A DNA stretch of 64,000 nucleotides from Paenibacillus sp. USDA918EY (GCF_009870825.1 NZ_WTWY01000004.1:1-64000); one strand, 5' to 3'; positions 24,064-33,153 are shown, counted from the first letter of the stretch. The notes: a model not told the origin generated them from the letters alone. Translations and numbers: made by a program.

Positions 24064-27000
24064 TTATTTTTTCTCGAAATATGACGCCGGAGACGGGGCG
24101 GATTCTCCCGCCTTATTGACGGCCGTAACCCGGAAATACCCCGCAACCGGAGCTGCGGATGTATATTGGAAGCCCGGTTCATGGCTTGTGCCGATTTTGG
24201 CATACGGCCCGGTTGGTTTCTCGCTGGAATAAACGTAGTATTCCGTAACGTTCTCTTCGGGATTTGACGGATTCCATTGGAACAGGATTCCGTTGTCCAG
24301 CGCCGAAATCTGCAGGCTTACGGGCGGTGCCGGCACTTGCGGCGGGTTTGAGTCCGTGTTGGACTGACCCGGAACGTCCTGATCGTTCGAGCCCGGATCG
24401 CCCGGATTCTCCGGATCGGTCGGAGGCGTGACCGTTCCATTCCCTTCAGGGCCCCCGACGGTGCCGCTGCCCAAACTGTTTACCGTCGCGCTTGGTCCCG
24501 ACTCCTTGCCTGCGACATCGACGGCCGTCACATAAAATGCCGATCCGGCGTCTGCAGGGCTGGTGAAGGAGGTCGAAGCGCCTGCCAGCACCACTTTTCC
24601 CGTGTTTTGGAACGGACCGCCGTTTTTGGAAAGGTACAGCCGGTAACCGACGACGTCGGCTTGACCGGAAGGATTGAAGGTAATGGTCGCTTTGCCGCCG
24701 TTTAGAGCCATTCGAACGTTGATCGGCGCATCCGGCGCGGCTCCGTCATCTACGCGCGGGTCGATTTCGGTCGGCATATCCTCGCCTGCATCCCGCGGAA
24801 TATAATACGATAACGGCTGATGTCCGCCGCGCATTTTGGCAAAAGCAGCCTCCAGTTCTTTGATCAGATCCGGAATCGGCTTCTCGCGCTTGACTACCGT
24901 TTTTTCCGAAAGCATATCCTCAGGCGTTCCATCCCTAGGGATGTAGTTGACCCCGTTATACGTAATGTATTTGACTTTGGCGATGCCGTCATCGCCTTCT
25001 TTCGGCACGTATTTAATGTTAAACAGATCCGTCACGAATTTATCGGTTAAGGAAGTCGGAAGCTTTCCGCTGTATGCGGACACCGTTTTGGAGACGATGC
25101 CATCGGGTTTATCGAATTTCGCGGTTTTGAACAAATCCGGCTCTTGTTCCGTCACCTCATTCATGATCAACGTCCAGATCGATTGGGCGCGTTTTCTGGC
25201 CGGTTTGGTCTCAAGCACGTTTTTCGGCTCCTTGTAACCCGCCCATACCCCGAGCGTGACGTCGGGAGAAAATCCGACGAACCAAACGTCGGCATAGTTT
25301 TGCGTCGTACCGGTTTTTCCGACGACCGGCACGGTTTTGAAATGTTTATAGTTTTTGCGGACGACGTCGCCCGTGCCTTCCGTAATGACGGTCCGGAGCA
25401 TATCGGTCATGAGATAGGCCGTTTGCTTCGAAAACGCCTGAACCGGTTTGGCTTCATGCTGGTACACGATGTTGCCGTTCGAATCCACGATTTTTTCAAT
25501 CATGTAGGCGTCGTTAAACGTACCCTGATTGCCAATCGCGGAATAAGCGTTGGTCAGCTCCTCAACGGTTACCCCGTACTTTAATCCGCCGAGAACACCG
25601 GTTTGGGCCGAATAATCCTGTTTCTGGATGGTGGTGATTCCCAACTTTTTAGCAAAAGCCCACGCTCCGTCAATGCCAACGACGTTGTTGTACAGCTTCA
25701 ATGCAACCGTATTAACCGATTTGTTCAAAGCCGTGCGCGCTGTCATCAATCCGCTGTAACCCGAAGTCGAGTTTTTCGGGATATGGAAGCCTTTCTGGCC
25801 GTCCTTCAAAATGATCGGCGCGTCGTCCACAACGCTTGCAGGCTGGATGGCGCCGGACTCGATGGCGGGCAGATAAGCGGCGATCGGTTTCATGGCCGAA
25901 CCCGGCTGGCGAACCATCTGCGTCGCGTAGTTCATCTGTTCTTTGTTGAAGTCACGGCCTTCGAGCATGCCCAAAATAGCGCCCGTCTTGTTGTCGATCA
26001 ACATGGCGGCGGTTTGCTCAGGGCCTTTTGTTTTGCTGTCCGGACCGAAGTTTTTATCGTTTTCGCCGATTTTATGCATGGAATTGTATACGCGTTTGTC
26101 GATGGTCGTGTATACCCGGTATCCGCCGGTTTTCAGCTGCTGATTCGCCGCCTCCAGCAGATCGCTGTCTTTTGCGGACGGATCGTTCGGATCTTTGCCG
26201 GCTTCCTTCAAATTGAGCTCCATCAAAATTTCCGAAGCTTGGCGTTCCGTCTCCATCATCAGGTAAGGATAGGTCGAATACGCCTTTTCGACGCGCGGAG
26301 CCAGCGCTTTGCGGATATCGAAAGCCATGGCCTCCTTGTATTGCGCTTCGGTGATTTTGTTTTCCTCCCGCATGCGGCGCAGCACGAGGTGCTGGCGGTC
26401 CAGCGCGCGCTTGAAGGCGTCGGCGTTGAAATCGCCCTTGGAATTAAAAGCGGAATATCTCGTCGGAAGCTGAGGCAAGCCCGCTAGATAGGCCGCTTCA
26501 GCCACATTGAGCTGGTTGAGATCATTAATATTGAAGATGCCTTTTGCAGCCGCTTTAATTCCATACAAATTGTATCCGCTGGAGCCTTTGCCGAAAGGAA
26601 CCTTGTTCAGGTAAGCGGTTAAAATCTCTTCTTTTGTCATGAACCGCTCAAGGCGGAGCGCAAGCAAAATTTCCTTGATTTTTCGGTCATCGGTTTTGTC
26701 GAGGCTCAGAAAAACGCGTCTCGCCAGCTGCTGCGTCAGCGTGCTGCCGCCCGTCTGGACGGATTCATGAAGCACTTTTTGCCTGACGGCACGCAGCGTG
26801 CCGTTCATGTCGACGCCGTTATGTTCAAAAAAGTGGTTGTCTTCTATGGAAATGACCGCGTCGACGACAAGCTTCGGAATTTGCTTGTATTCCACGGGGC
26901 GCCGGTCCTCATCCGTACGGATCTGGCCGATCGGCGTCTGCTGGTCGCGGAAATAAGCGAAGCTGGTGATGGCGTTTTCGCTCATTTTCTGGTCGATCAG

Positions 27001-27192
27001 TTCCCTGGAACGGACGGGTTCGTCCTTGACGATATGAGCGACATAACCCACGGCGGTCCCTCCGACGAACAGGGCTCCCATCAGGCCTACGACAAACAGC
27101 CAAAGGATGACCAGGCCCGTGACCCGGGCGTAGGACCGCCTTGGCTTCGTGGCCGGCTGTTTATCAGGTTTTTTATTGTTATTTTCAACCAT
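24064..27192 (-). CDS. Class A penicillin-binding protein (PBP1A type) with two FN3 domains
   Basis: This 1042-residue bifunctional cell-wall synthase has a cytoplasmic basic start, a membrane anchor (about 25-50), a GT51 transglycosylase domain with catalytic E117 in SIEDNHFFEHNG and the QTGGSTLTQQLAR motif, and a transpeptidase domain with S432-x-x-K435 (PGSAMKP) and KTGTT. Beyond the catalytic core it carries a fibronectin type III domain (about 818-905), a Gly/Pro/Asp-rich linker and a second FN3 domain (about 953-1042). FN3 tails occur in Paenibacillus PBPs and may bind wall polymers. AAAGGAGGAACGC precedes the ATG. It is a single-gene unit. Confidence 0.93.
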   Translation of the reverse strand: MVENNNKKPDKQPATKPRRSYARVTGLVILWLFVVGLMGALFVGGTAVGYVAHIVKDEPVRSRELIDQKMSENAITSFAYFRDQQTPIGQIRTDEDRRPVEYKQIPKLVVDAVISIEDNHFFEHNGVDMNGTLRAVRQKVLHESVQTGGSTLTQQLARRVFLSLDKTDDRKIKEILLALRLERFMTKEEILTAYLNKVPFGKGSSGYNLYGIKAAAKGIFNINDLNQLNVAEAAYLAGLPQLPTRYSAFNSKGDFNADAFKRALDRQHLVLRRMREENKITEAQYKEAMAFDIRKALAPRVEKAYSTYPYLMMETERQASEILMELNLKEAGKDPNDPSAKDSDLLEAANQQLKTGGYRVYTTIDKRVYNSMHKIGENDKNFGPDSKTKGPEQTAAMLIDNKTGAILGMLEGRDFNKEQMNYATQMVRQPGSAMKPIAAYLPAIESGAIQPASVVDDAPIILKDGQKGFHIPKNSTSGYSGLMTARTALNKSVNTVALKLYNNVVGIDGAWAFAKKLGITTIQKQDYSAQTGVLGGLKYGVTVEELTNAYSAIGNQGTFNDAYMIEKIVDSNGNIVYQHEAKPVQAFSKQTAYLMTDMLRTVITEGTGDVVRKNYKHFKTVPVVGKTGTTQNYADVWFVGFSPDVTLGVWAGYKEPKNVLETKPARKRAQSIWTLIMNEVTEQEPDLFKTAKFDKPDGIVSKTVSAYSGKLPTSLTDKFVTDLFNIKYVPKEGDDGIAKVKYITYNGVNYIPRDGTPEDMLSEKTVVKREKPIPDLIKELEAAFAKMRGGHQPLSYYIPRDAGEDMPTEIDPRVDDGAAPDAPINVRMALNGGKATITFNPSGQADVVGYRLYLSKNGGPFQNTGKVVLAGASTSFTSPADAGSAFYVTAVDVAGKESGPSATVNSLGSGTVGGPEGNGTVTPPTDPENPGDPGSNDQDVPGQSNTDSNPPQVPAPPVSLQISALDNGILFQWNPSNPEENVTEYYVYSSEKPTGPYAKIGTSHEPGFQYTSAAPVAGYFRVTAVNKAGESAPSPASYFEKK

Positions 27193-27345
27193 TCGCGTGC
27201 GTTCCTCCTTTTAACGGAACTATTATAGCATAATTTGTTGATTTTGAATGCAGGGAGCGAATGAGGGTTTTTTTTCGTGAGAATTGACATATTTAGAGGG
27301 CAAACAGTACAAAGAATGCGGGGTTTTGCCCGTCCCATAAACGGC

Positions 27346-27378
27346 AAAAAGCCCGGAACCCCATGGTTCCAGGCTTTC
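27346..27378 (-). terminator. Intrinsic terminator of rpsD
   Basis: On the minus strand AAAGCC-T-GGAACC pairs with GGTTCC-G-GGCTTT around ATGG, followed by Ts. Confidence 0.88.
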
Positions 27379-27391
27379 TTTAAGGCAAAGA

Positions 27392-27991
27392 TTAACGGTT
27401 GTAGAATTCGACGATTTGTTTTTCGTCGATGTCTTGGGAAAGCTCTGCGCGTTCAGGCAAACGGATGTATTTGCCTTCCATAGCAGCTTCGTTGTATTCC
27501 AGGTAGCCAGGAAGATGGCTGCGGTTTTCCAACGCTTCCTTGATGGAAGAAAGGCCGCGGCTTCTTTCGCGAAGGCCGATCACGTCGCCGATGCTTACCG
27601 CATAGGAAGCAACGTTGACTTTTTTGCCGTTTACGGTGATGTGGCCGTGGGAAACGAGCTGACGCGCACCTGCACGGGAGTTAGCGAAGCCAAGACGGTA
27701 AACGAGGTTGTCCAGGCGGCTTTCCAGCAGGAACATGAAGTTTTCGCCGGCGATCCCTTGCATTTTTTGAGCTTTGTTGAAAAGGGTGCTGAACTGCTTT
27801 TCACCCAAACCGTACATGTGGCGCAGTTTTTGCTTTTCAGCGAGCTGCATGCCGTAGTTGCTCACTTTTCTCCGTTGGTTAGGACCATGTTGTCCCGGAG
27901 GGAAAGGGCGCTTCAATTCTTTGCCTGTACCGCTCAGGGAGATGCCCAGACGGCGGCTCAATTTAAACTTTGGACCTGTGTAACGTGCCAT
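27392..27991 (-). CDS. rpsD: 30S ribosomal protein S4
   Basis: This 199-residue primary rRNA-binding protein of the small subunit starts [21 protein letters not shown] and contains an S4 RNA-binding domain around residues 90-155 ([34 protein letters not shown]). No zinc-binding cysteines are present in the N-terminus, so it is the C-minus form. The ATG is set by AAAGGAG; a longer in-frame extension upstream is the leader, not protein. As in B. subtilis, the gene is monocistronic and lies opposite the dgcP-type gene. The long 5' leader suggests autogenous control by S4. Confidence 0.98.
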   Translation of the reverse strand: MARYTGPKFKLSRRLGISLSGTGKELKRPFPPGQHGPNQRRKVSNYGMQLAEKQKLRHMYGLGEKQFSTLFNKAQKMQGIAGENFMFLLESRLDNLVYRLGFANSRAGARQLVSHGHITVNGKKVNVASYAVSIGDVIGLRERSRGLSSIKEALENRSHLPGYLEYNEAAMEGKYIRLPERAELSQDIDEKQIVEFYNR

Positions 27992-28184
27992 GTTATAGTA
28001 GACTCCTTTATTTTCAAATAATGTGAAATAGGGCTCTATTTGCGCCGGGTTAGTTGATTGTGCTAGCCTTAACTGGCAGCAGCACCTGATTGAAAAGTTC
28101 AGCCGCTGTTCGATCAGCAACAAACCGCGAGAGGGTGACACAACGTTACGCCCAAATTAGACTGTCAATGCAGTCTTGTTCAAC
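27992..28184 (-). promoter_or_regulatory. Long structured leader of rpsD, probable S4 autoregulatory site
   Basis: About 190 bases lie between the predicted transcription start and the S4 ATG. The leader contains a hairpin GACTG/CAGTC (28160-28175) and several GC-containing paired segments. In B. subtilis the rpsD leader binds S4 and represses its translation. I assign the role by position and length; I did not fold the structure in full. Confidence 0.45.
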
Positions 28185-28191
28185 AATAGAT

Positions 28192-28219
28192 TTTATACGA
28201 ACGGTTATGGCAAAGTCAA
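28192..28219 (-). promoter_or_regulatory. rpsD promoter
   Basis: On the minus strand TTGACT and TATAAA are spaced by 16 bases, a strong sigma-A type promoter suited to a ribosomal protein gene. Confidence 0.65.
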
Positions 28220-28315
28220 GTCCTGAGAAATATCGAGAAACGTCTAATTTTGTCGATAGGCCTATGGTCCCAAAAAACTAGGACAAAATCTCTGAAATTT
28301 TGATGCAAAATCAGA

Positions 28316-28345
28316 TTGAAGAGAGTAGAATAAGATTATTATGAT
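28316..28345 (+). promoter_or_regulatory. Putative promoter of the GGDEF gene
   Basis: TTGAAG and TATGAT are spaced by 18 bases, about 85 bases upstream of the start codon. The 439-base gap between rpsD and this gene holds only this promoter, the rpsD promoter and the rpsD leader. Confidence 0.4.
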
Positions 28346-28430
28346 CGTTATTCGAGCAATCTTATCGTTATTTCGACCGTTTGGTGCCGTACAGAACAGC
28401 TTTTAACACGGTAAAAAGGAGCGCCCGTTT

Positions 28431-30413
28431 ATGTCAGAACATCAACAAGATTTTTCCAGACATCAAAGCTTATTTCAGACAAATATCGAAATGGCGTCTC
28501 CGAGCGAACCCTCCGATTCGTGGTTGAAGGAGATGGACATCACCGTACACGACCTGCCGTACGTTCGCGACGTGCTTCTTCAATCCTTCGAGGATTGGAT
28601 GAAGGAAACGGGAGAGCTGTCATTTTCGAAGCGATCCGGCTGGGCCGTGTTTGATCACGAGGGTGCTTACGTATGCGGCGAAAAAACGGTACATGATGCG
28701 ATAACGGGGGATTGCCCGGATCTTTTGCGGAAGTGCGTATCGACCCACGAGATGGTTTGCGGCGTCGTCGAAAACGCCGGCCGTTCCGCGTATGCAGGGC
28801 AAAGGCTGTGCCTGGTGCCGGTTCTTTCGCGGAACGGCCGCCTGCTCGTAGCCATGCTCGCCTGTGTGCTTCCGCCGGACCGGCGGAAGGATGCCGGCCT
28901 GGATACGGTCCTCGCGACCGCGCTCCATTACCAATCCTGCTTTTACAGGCGGTATGAATACATATTCGTATCCGACGTCATGAAAGTGCAAAGAACCGCC
29001 GAACGCGAAGCGAGCCGCCGATCGCTCCTGTTCCAAATCATGCAACGGATGCATGACCAGATCGACGTCGATACGGTACTGACCGAAGTGCTCGACAGCA
29101 TCGCGATGTTATATCCTTCCGTCGAGCTCAGTCTCATGATGTCCCAGGACCATCAGCACAGCAATCCGAAGGTGAAACCGCTCGTATTCCATCCGTTTGG
29201 CGAGGACATTTGCGTGCGCGCCTTCATGGATGGAAGATTGACCGTTCAAGACTGCGCGGAGGGCGGGGATTGCGCCGAAATCGCCATCCCTCTTGGAGGC
29301 AAGCAAGGGATCTACGGCGTGTTTCATCTCAAAATGTCCCGGGAGCTCAAGGAAGACCTCGATCTGCAGCTCATCACGATGATGATCGATACCGCCGGCA
29401 ACGCTTTTGAAAACGCCAAGCTGTACGAGCAGTCGAATTTGCTGATCCATGAGCTCCGGCTGATCAACGAGCTGACGCAGCGGCTTAACCAAAGCCTGCA
29501 GCTTGCCGACATTTACAAGCTTGCGACCGGGGAGCTTCTGAATATATTTAACGCGGACTTCTGCTGCTTCCTTCAGTTCAATGAGGAGAGGAGCATGCTC
29601 GAGGTCATGTCATGCAACGAACCTTCGCTTTCGAAGGACTTTTTCAGCAAGGATTACGGCTTCGGCGGCCTGGTATACGAAAAAAAAGAGCCGATCATTT
29701 TATCGGACTACCATCTGAACACCAAAGTATCCTCCAAGCTGATGGAAGTGACCGGCTCGCAATCGCTGATCGCGACGCCGCTGACCGTCAACGGCAAGGT
29801 CATCGGGGCCATATTGCTTACGCACCGAAGCCCGCACTTCTTCTCCTATGACAACTATCGCCTGCTGCAAACGCTCGCCAGCCATATCGGGCTTTCGGTG
29901 AGCAACGCTTTGCTGCATGCCGAGCTGAGGCGCATGGCCAACCGCGATATGTTGACCGACATGTACGCCCGCCATTATCTCGACGAAGCGATCCAGCATT
30001 CCCAGGCCAAAGATTTCTGCGGCTCCTTGATCGTCGTGGACATCGACCAGTTCAAGCAGGTGAATGACACCTACGGCCACCAAAAAGGCGACAATATTTT
30101 GAAGCAGGTCAGCGAAATTTTGAAAACGTCCATCCGGCCCGTCGACATTCCCGCAAGATGGGGAGGCGAAGAACTCGCCGTTTATTTGCCGCAGCTCGGC
30201 GTCCATCAGGCGATGAAGGTGGCGGAGACGATCCGGACGCGGGTAGCAAGCGAAACCGACCCGGGCGTGACCGTTTCGAGCGGGATTGCCGAATGGTGCG
30301 TCATCGACGGGAAAATCAGCGTGGACAGCCTGTTTTACCGCGCCGACATGGCGCTGTACCGCGCCAAAAACAGCGGGCGCAACCAGATTCAAATCGAGGA
30401 CATGAACGAATGA
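28431..30413 (+). CDS. dgcP: GAF-GGDEF diguanylate cyclase (DgcP/YtrP-like)
   Basis: This 660-residue soluble sensor enzyme has an N-terminal region of unknown fold (about 1-190), two GAF-like domains (about 200-330 and 345-490) and a C-terminal GGDEF domain (about 495-655). The active-site motif is GGEEL at 578-582, with metal and substrate residues in VVDIDQFKQVNDTYGHQKGD, so it should make cyclic di-GMP. An RxxD inhibitory site is not evident just before the motif. AAAAAGGAGCG precedes the ATG. The divergent location beside rpsD matches B. subtilis dgcP (ytrP), which supports the symbol, though the N-terminus differs and is longer. Confidence 0.85.
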   Translation: MSEHQQDFSRHQSLFQTNIEMASPSEPSDSWLKEMDITVHDLPYVRDVLLQSFEDWMKETGELSFSKRSGWAVFDHEGAYVCGEKTVHDAITGDCPDLLRKCVSTHEMVCGVVENAGRSAYAGQRLCLVPVLSRNGRLLVAMLACVLPPDRRKDAGLDTVLATALHYQSCFYRRYEYIFVSDVMKVQRTAEREASRRSLLFQIMQRMHDQIDVDTVLTEVLDSIAMLYPSVELSLMMSQDHQHSNPKVKPLVFHPFGEDICVRAFMDGRLTVQDCAEGGDCAEIAIPLGGKQGIYGVFHLKMSRELKEDLDLQLITMMIDTAGNAFENAKLYEQSNLLIHELRLINELTQRLNQSLQLADIYKLATGELLNIFNADFCCFLQFNEERSMLEVMSCNEPSLSKDFFSKDYGFGGLVYEKKEPIILSDYHLNTKVSSKLMEVTGSQSLIATPLTVNGKVIGAILLTHRSPHFFSYDNYRLLQTLASHIGLSVSNALLHAELRRMANRDMLTDMYARHYLDEAIQHSQAKDFCGSLIVVDIDQFKQVNDTYGHQKGDNILKQVSEILKTSIRPVDIPARWGGEELAVYLPQLGVHQAMKVAETIRTRVASETDPGVTVSSGIAEWCVIDGKISVDSLFYRADMALYRAKNSGRNQIQIEDMNE

Positions 30414-30414
30414 G

Positions 30415-30451
30415 AAGAGCGATTCTGTACGGTCTGCAGACGCTCTTTTTT
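30415..30451 (+). terminator. Intrinsic terminator of the GGDEF gene
   Basis: AAGAGCG and CGCTCTT form the base stem with a large loop containing a TCTG/CAGA pairing, followed by six Ts. Confidence 0.7.
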
Positions 30452-30610
30452 GCGTTATCGGCATTCCCGGACGGAAGAGCCTGCCGTAGTTTGGCGATGC
30501 CACGGCGCCAGGCTTCGTTTAGACGGAACGGGCATTTTCCGGCAAGCGCTGCATAATCGTTTGCGGCAAAGGCAAGCCTAAGCCCAAAAGTCCGAGAAGA
30601 GGGATGTCTG

Positions 30611-31432
30611 ATGAACAAAAGGGAGCTCTGCCGCGGATTTGCCGCATTGCTGATCCTGTGCGCGTGTTTGGCGGGCTGCAGCATGAATCCGAAAAGCCCC
30701 GAGCAATGGCTAAAACAGACGACCGGCGGATTGGCCGGCATCGATTCCTTTACGTTTAGCGGGGAGGCGGCCGTGCGAACCCAATCGCAAAAAGGCTTTC
30801 GCGAAAGCATGGCCTACGAAGGAATTTTGACGGAGCACGACAAGCTGACGATCCGGAGCATGCTGCCTGCGCAGGCGGCCGGCAAAGGGGCAACGCAGAC
30901 GGTCAGCATGAGCAATTACCATGCGGCCGAATCCGGCTTCCGCCGCCAGGACGGCCATTGGGTCCATCTGTTTAGCGAGGGCAGCACGGCGCTGGGGACG
31001 TCCCTGGCCCGCTTTAATCCGCTGGCGCAGCTCGACGCGATCAACAAGCTGCCCAAAGAGGTCAGGGAGGCCTCCGGCGCTGCGCGCGGGACCAAGGTGC
31101 TGCGGATCGAGCTTGCCCCTTCGGCGGCCAAAGCATGGCTTTCCGAGCAGCTGGAGACCGAAATGGATGCGATCCGGATGCAGGCCGAGAAAGCCGCTTT
31201 GGGCCGCCCCGCCCAGGAAAAAAGGCAGCTGGCGGACGCATGGAACAAAGGCGACGGCCAAATGAAGCAGATGCTGGACCAAGCGGAAGTCGGCATCGTG
31301 TATTATTTGACGATCGACAAGCGGTCCGGTTTTCCCGTGAAGCTATCCTCCGAAAGCAATATCCGCTACCTCAATCTGCATCGCCAGGAGGAGCATGAAC
31401 AATTGGTTAACAACGTCGTTTTCCATCCCTAA
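30611..31432 (+). CDS. Lipoprotein of unknown function, 273 aa
   Basis: Residues 1-23 form a lipoprotein signal with lipobox LAGC and the lipid-modified C23. The mature part is soluble and starts with SMNPKSPEQWLKQTTGGLAGI, continuing with TFSGEAAVRT, a helical Ala/Gln/Glu-rich middle (about 175-225) and the C-terminal YYLTIDKRSGFPVKLSSES. The beta-strand phrases resemble LolA/LppX-like lipoprotein folds that bind lipids, but this is only a structural impression. AGAGGGATGTCTG precedes the ATG. It is followed by repeat copy C. Confidence 0.75.
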   Translation: MNKRELCRGFAALLILCACLAGCSMNPKSPEQWLKQTTGGLAGIDSFTFSGEAAVRTQSQKGFRESMAYEGILTEHDKLTIRSMLPAQAAGKGATQTVSMSNYHAAESGFRRQDGHWVHLFSEGSTALGTSLARFNPLAQLDAINKLPKEVREASGAARGTKVLRIELAPSAAKAWLSEQLETEMDAIRMQAEKAALGRPAQEKRQLADAWNKGDGQMKQMLDQAEVGIVYYLTIDKRSGFPVKLSSESNIRYLNLHRQEEHEQLVNNVVFHP

Positions 31433-31476
31433 CAGGCTTGAGCGTTTTTAGCCATAAAAAATTGTCATTTCCGAAA

Positions 31477-31535
31477 GGCCCCGCAGGCCGCCGAACCGGC
31501 TTCAAAGCCAAGGCTTCGCTTGGCGGGGTTATTTT
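31477..31535 (+). repeat. Intergenic terminator-like repeat, copy C
   Basis: GGCCCCGC ... GAACCGGCTTCAAAGCCAAGG ... GGCGGGGTTATTTTC repeats the plan of copies A (1617) and B (7046). GCCCCGC pairs with GCGGGG and the right arm ends in a T-rich tract, so it probably terminates the lipoprotein transcript. Confidence 0.55.
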
Positions 31536-31558
31536 CACTGTTTGAAGCCTGAAGAAAG

Positions 31559-31567
31559 TGCTACAAT
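31559..31567 (+). promoter_or_regulatory. Extended -10 promoter element upstream of aminopeptidase gene
   Basis: TGCTACAAT is a TGn-TACAAT extended -10 element about 70 bases upstream of the ATG; no good -35 box is present. Confidence 0.4.
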
Positions 31568-31638
31568 AGGAGACGAATAAATTAACCTTTGTTCAAAAAA
31601 ACATGAAATCAGCGCGGATTTTTTAGGAGGAATAACAG

Positions 31639-32754
31639 ATGCGTGATCCGAGAATTCAGAAACTTGCCGAAAATCTGGTCGGCTATTCGGTCAACGTTCA
31701 GCCGGGCGAAAATGTGCTCGTCGAAATGATCGGTCCCGAACGGGATTTGCTCAAAGCCGTGATCGAAGAGGTACATAAACGCGGGGGCAACCCGTTCGTT
31801 GAATTGACGGACCGGACGGTACAGCGCGCGATGCTCATGAACGCGACCGAAGAAATGATCCAAACCTGGGCCGAATACGATTTGGAACGCATGAAAAAGA
31901 TGGACTGCTATATCGGCATCCGTTCCGGCGAAAACGTAAACGACCTTGCGGACGTGCCTGACGATAAAATGCGGTTGTTTAACCGGCTGTATAACCATCC
32001 CGTCCATAGCGGACAACGCGTCAACCATACGAAATGGGTCGTTCTCCGTTATCCGAATGCCAGCATGGCGCAGCTGTCCAACCAAAGCACGGAAGCGTTC
32101 GAAGACTTTTACTTCAATGTGTGCAACCTGGACTACGCCAAAATGGACAAAGCCCAGGACCCGCTTGCCGAGCTGATGAGAAAAACGGACAAAGTCCGCA
32201 TCGTCGGACCGGGAACGGACCTGACGTTTTCTATCAAAGGCATCGGCGCAACCAAATGCGCAGGCGAGAAAAACATCCCTGACGGCGAAGTATACAGCGC
32301 TCCCGTCCGCGATTCCGTCAACGGAACGATCAGCTACAACACAAGCACGGTTTACCAAGGCATTACCTTCGAAAACATCAAATTTACGTTCAAGGACGGC
32401 AAAATCGTCGAAGCCACAAGCAATGACACCGAGCGCTTGAACCAAATCCTCGACTCCGACGAAGGCGCCCGTTATATCGGCGAATTCGCCATCGGCTTCA
32501 ACCCGTATATTTTGCATCCGATGAAGGATATCCTGTTCGACGAAAAAATCGCAGGCAGCATCCATTTTACGCCGGGTCAAGCTTATGAGGATTGCGACAA
32601 CGGCAACCGTTCGTCGATCCACTGGGATATCGTTTTGATCCAGCGTCCGGACTACGGCGGCGGCGAAATTTACTTCGACGACGTGCTGATCCGCAAAGAC
32701 GGCCTGTTCGTCATCGACGAGCTGAAGGGCTTGAACCCCGACCGGTTGGTGTAA
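31639..32754 (+). CDS. M29 family metallo-aminopeptidase
   Basis: This 371-residue enzyme of the thermophilic aminopeptidase (AmpS/AmpT/PepS) family removes N-terminal amino acids from peptides in the cytosol. The N-terminal domain is recognisable by LVGYSVNVQPGENVLVE. The metal-binding C-terminal half contains NIPDGEVYSAP, GEFAIGFNP, a SIHFTPGQAY segment where a histidine ligand is expected, and SSIHWDIV. AGGAGGAATAACAG precedes the ATG. It is a single gene; substrate preference cannot be told from sequence. Confidence 0.92.
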   Translation: MRDPRIQKLAENLVGYSVNVQPGENVLVEMIGPERDLLKAVIEEVHKRGGNPFVELTDRTVQRAMLMNATEEMIQTWAEYDLERMKKMDCYIGIRSGENVNDLADVPDDKMRLFNRLYNHPVHSGQRVNHTKWVVLRYPNASMAQLSNQSTEAFEDFYFNVCNLDYAKMDKAQDPLAELMRKTDKVRIVGPGTDLTFSIKGIGATKCAGEKNIPDGEVYSAPVRDSVNGTISYNTSTVYQGITFENIKFTFKDGKIVEATSNDTERLNQILDSDEGARYIGEFAIGFNPYILHPMKDILFDEKIAGSIHFTPGQAYEDCDNGNRSSIHWDIVLIQRPDYGGGEIYFDDVLIRKDGLFVIDELKGLNPDRLV

Positions 32755-32861
32755 TCGGGAAAACAAGCCAGAAATCCCTTGCACGGGAAAGCGGATTCAA
32801 TGTATCATGAAATTGCAGCATGAATATAATACCTGATACCAAAAGCTACGGAGGGATCACT

Positions 32862-33107
32862 ATGTCCAGTAATAACGCAGCTGTAGTGGAAATCGCCCAA
32901 ACGGCGGGCAAGTTTACTTCGTCCATCGTGCTTCAGGCCGACAACAAGTACATTGACGTCAAAAGCATTTTGGGTTTGTTTACGACCCTTGTAAGCAATA
33001 AAGGCTATGAGCTTCACGTTCATGGTCCGGATGCGGACGAGGCAAAAGCGGCCATGAAGGAAGTATTTGCGAAACATGGCTTGAAAGTCGAAGTCGTGGA
33101 AGAATAA
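32862..33107 (+). CDS. HPr-like protein lacking the phosphoryl-accepting histidine
   Basis: This is an 81-residue protein aligning with HPr from just after the active site: IAQTAGKF matches HPr LVQTASKY and IDVKSILGL matches VNLKSIMGV. On that register N4 replaces H15, A6-A7 replace R17-P18, and the first beta strand (HPr residues 1-14) is missing. The regulatory Ser46 is kept as S35. Phosphotransfer to sugar permeases is therefore not expected, whereas HPr kinase or CcpA interaction is conceivable, as for Crh. GGAGGGATCACT fixes the ATG; 14 in-frame codons upstream show no HPr strand. Automatic annotation would probably call it an HPr phosphocarrier. Confidence 0.82.
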   Translation: MSSNNAAVVEIAQTAGKFTSSIVLQADNKYIDVKSILGLFTTLVSNKGYELHVHGPDADEAKAAMKEVFAKHGLKVEVVEE

Positions 33108-33121
33108 TGATCGAAAGAAAG

Positions 33122-33153
33122 CGTCCTGCCTGAATAGGCGGGGCGTTTTTTTT
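33122..33153 (+). terminator. Intrinsic terminator of HPr-like gene
   Basis: CGTCCTGCC pairs with GGCGGGGCG, including two G-T pairs, around TGAATA and is followed by eight Ts. Confidence 0.82.

Noticed and set aside
27992-28141. 50-codon N-terminal extension of ribosomal protein S4
   Set aside because: S4 always starts at [15 protein letters not shown] precedes that ATG and the extension is leader RNA.
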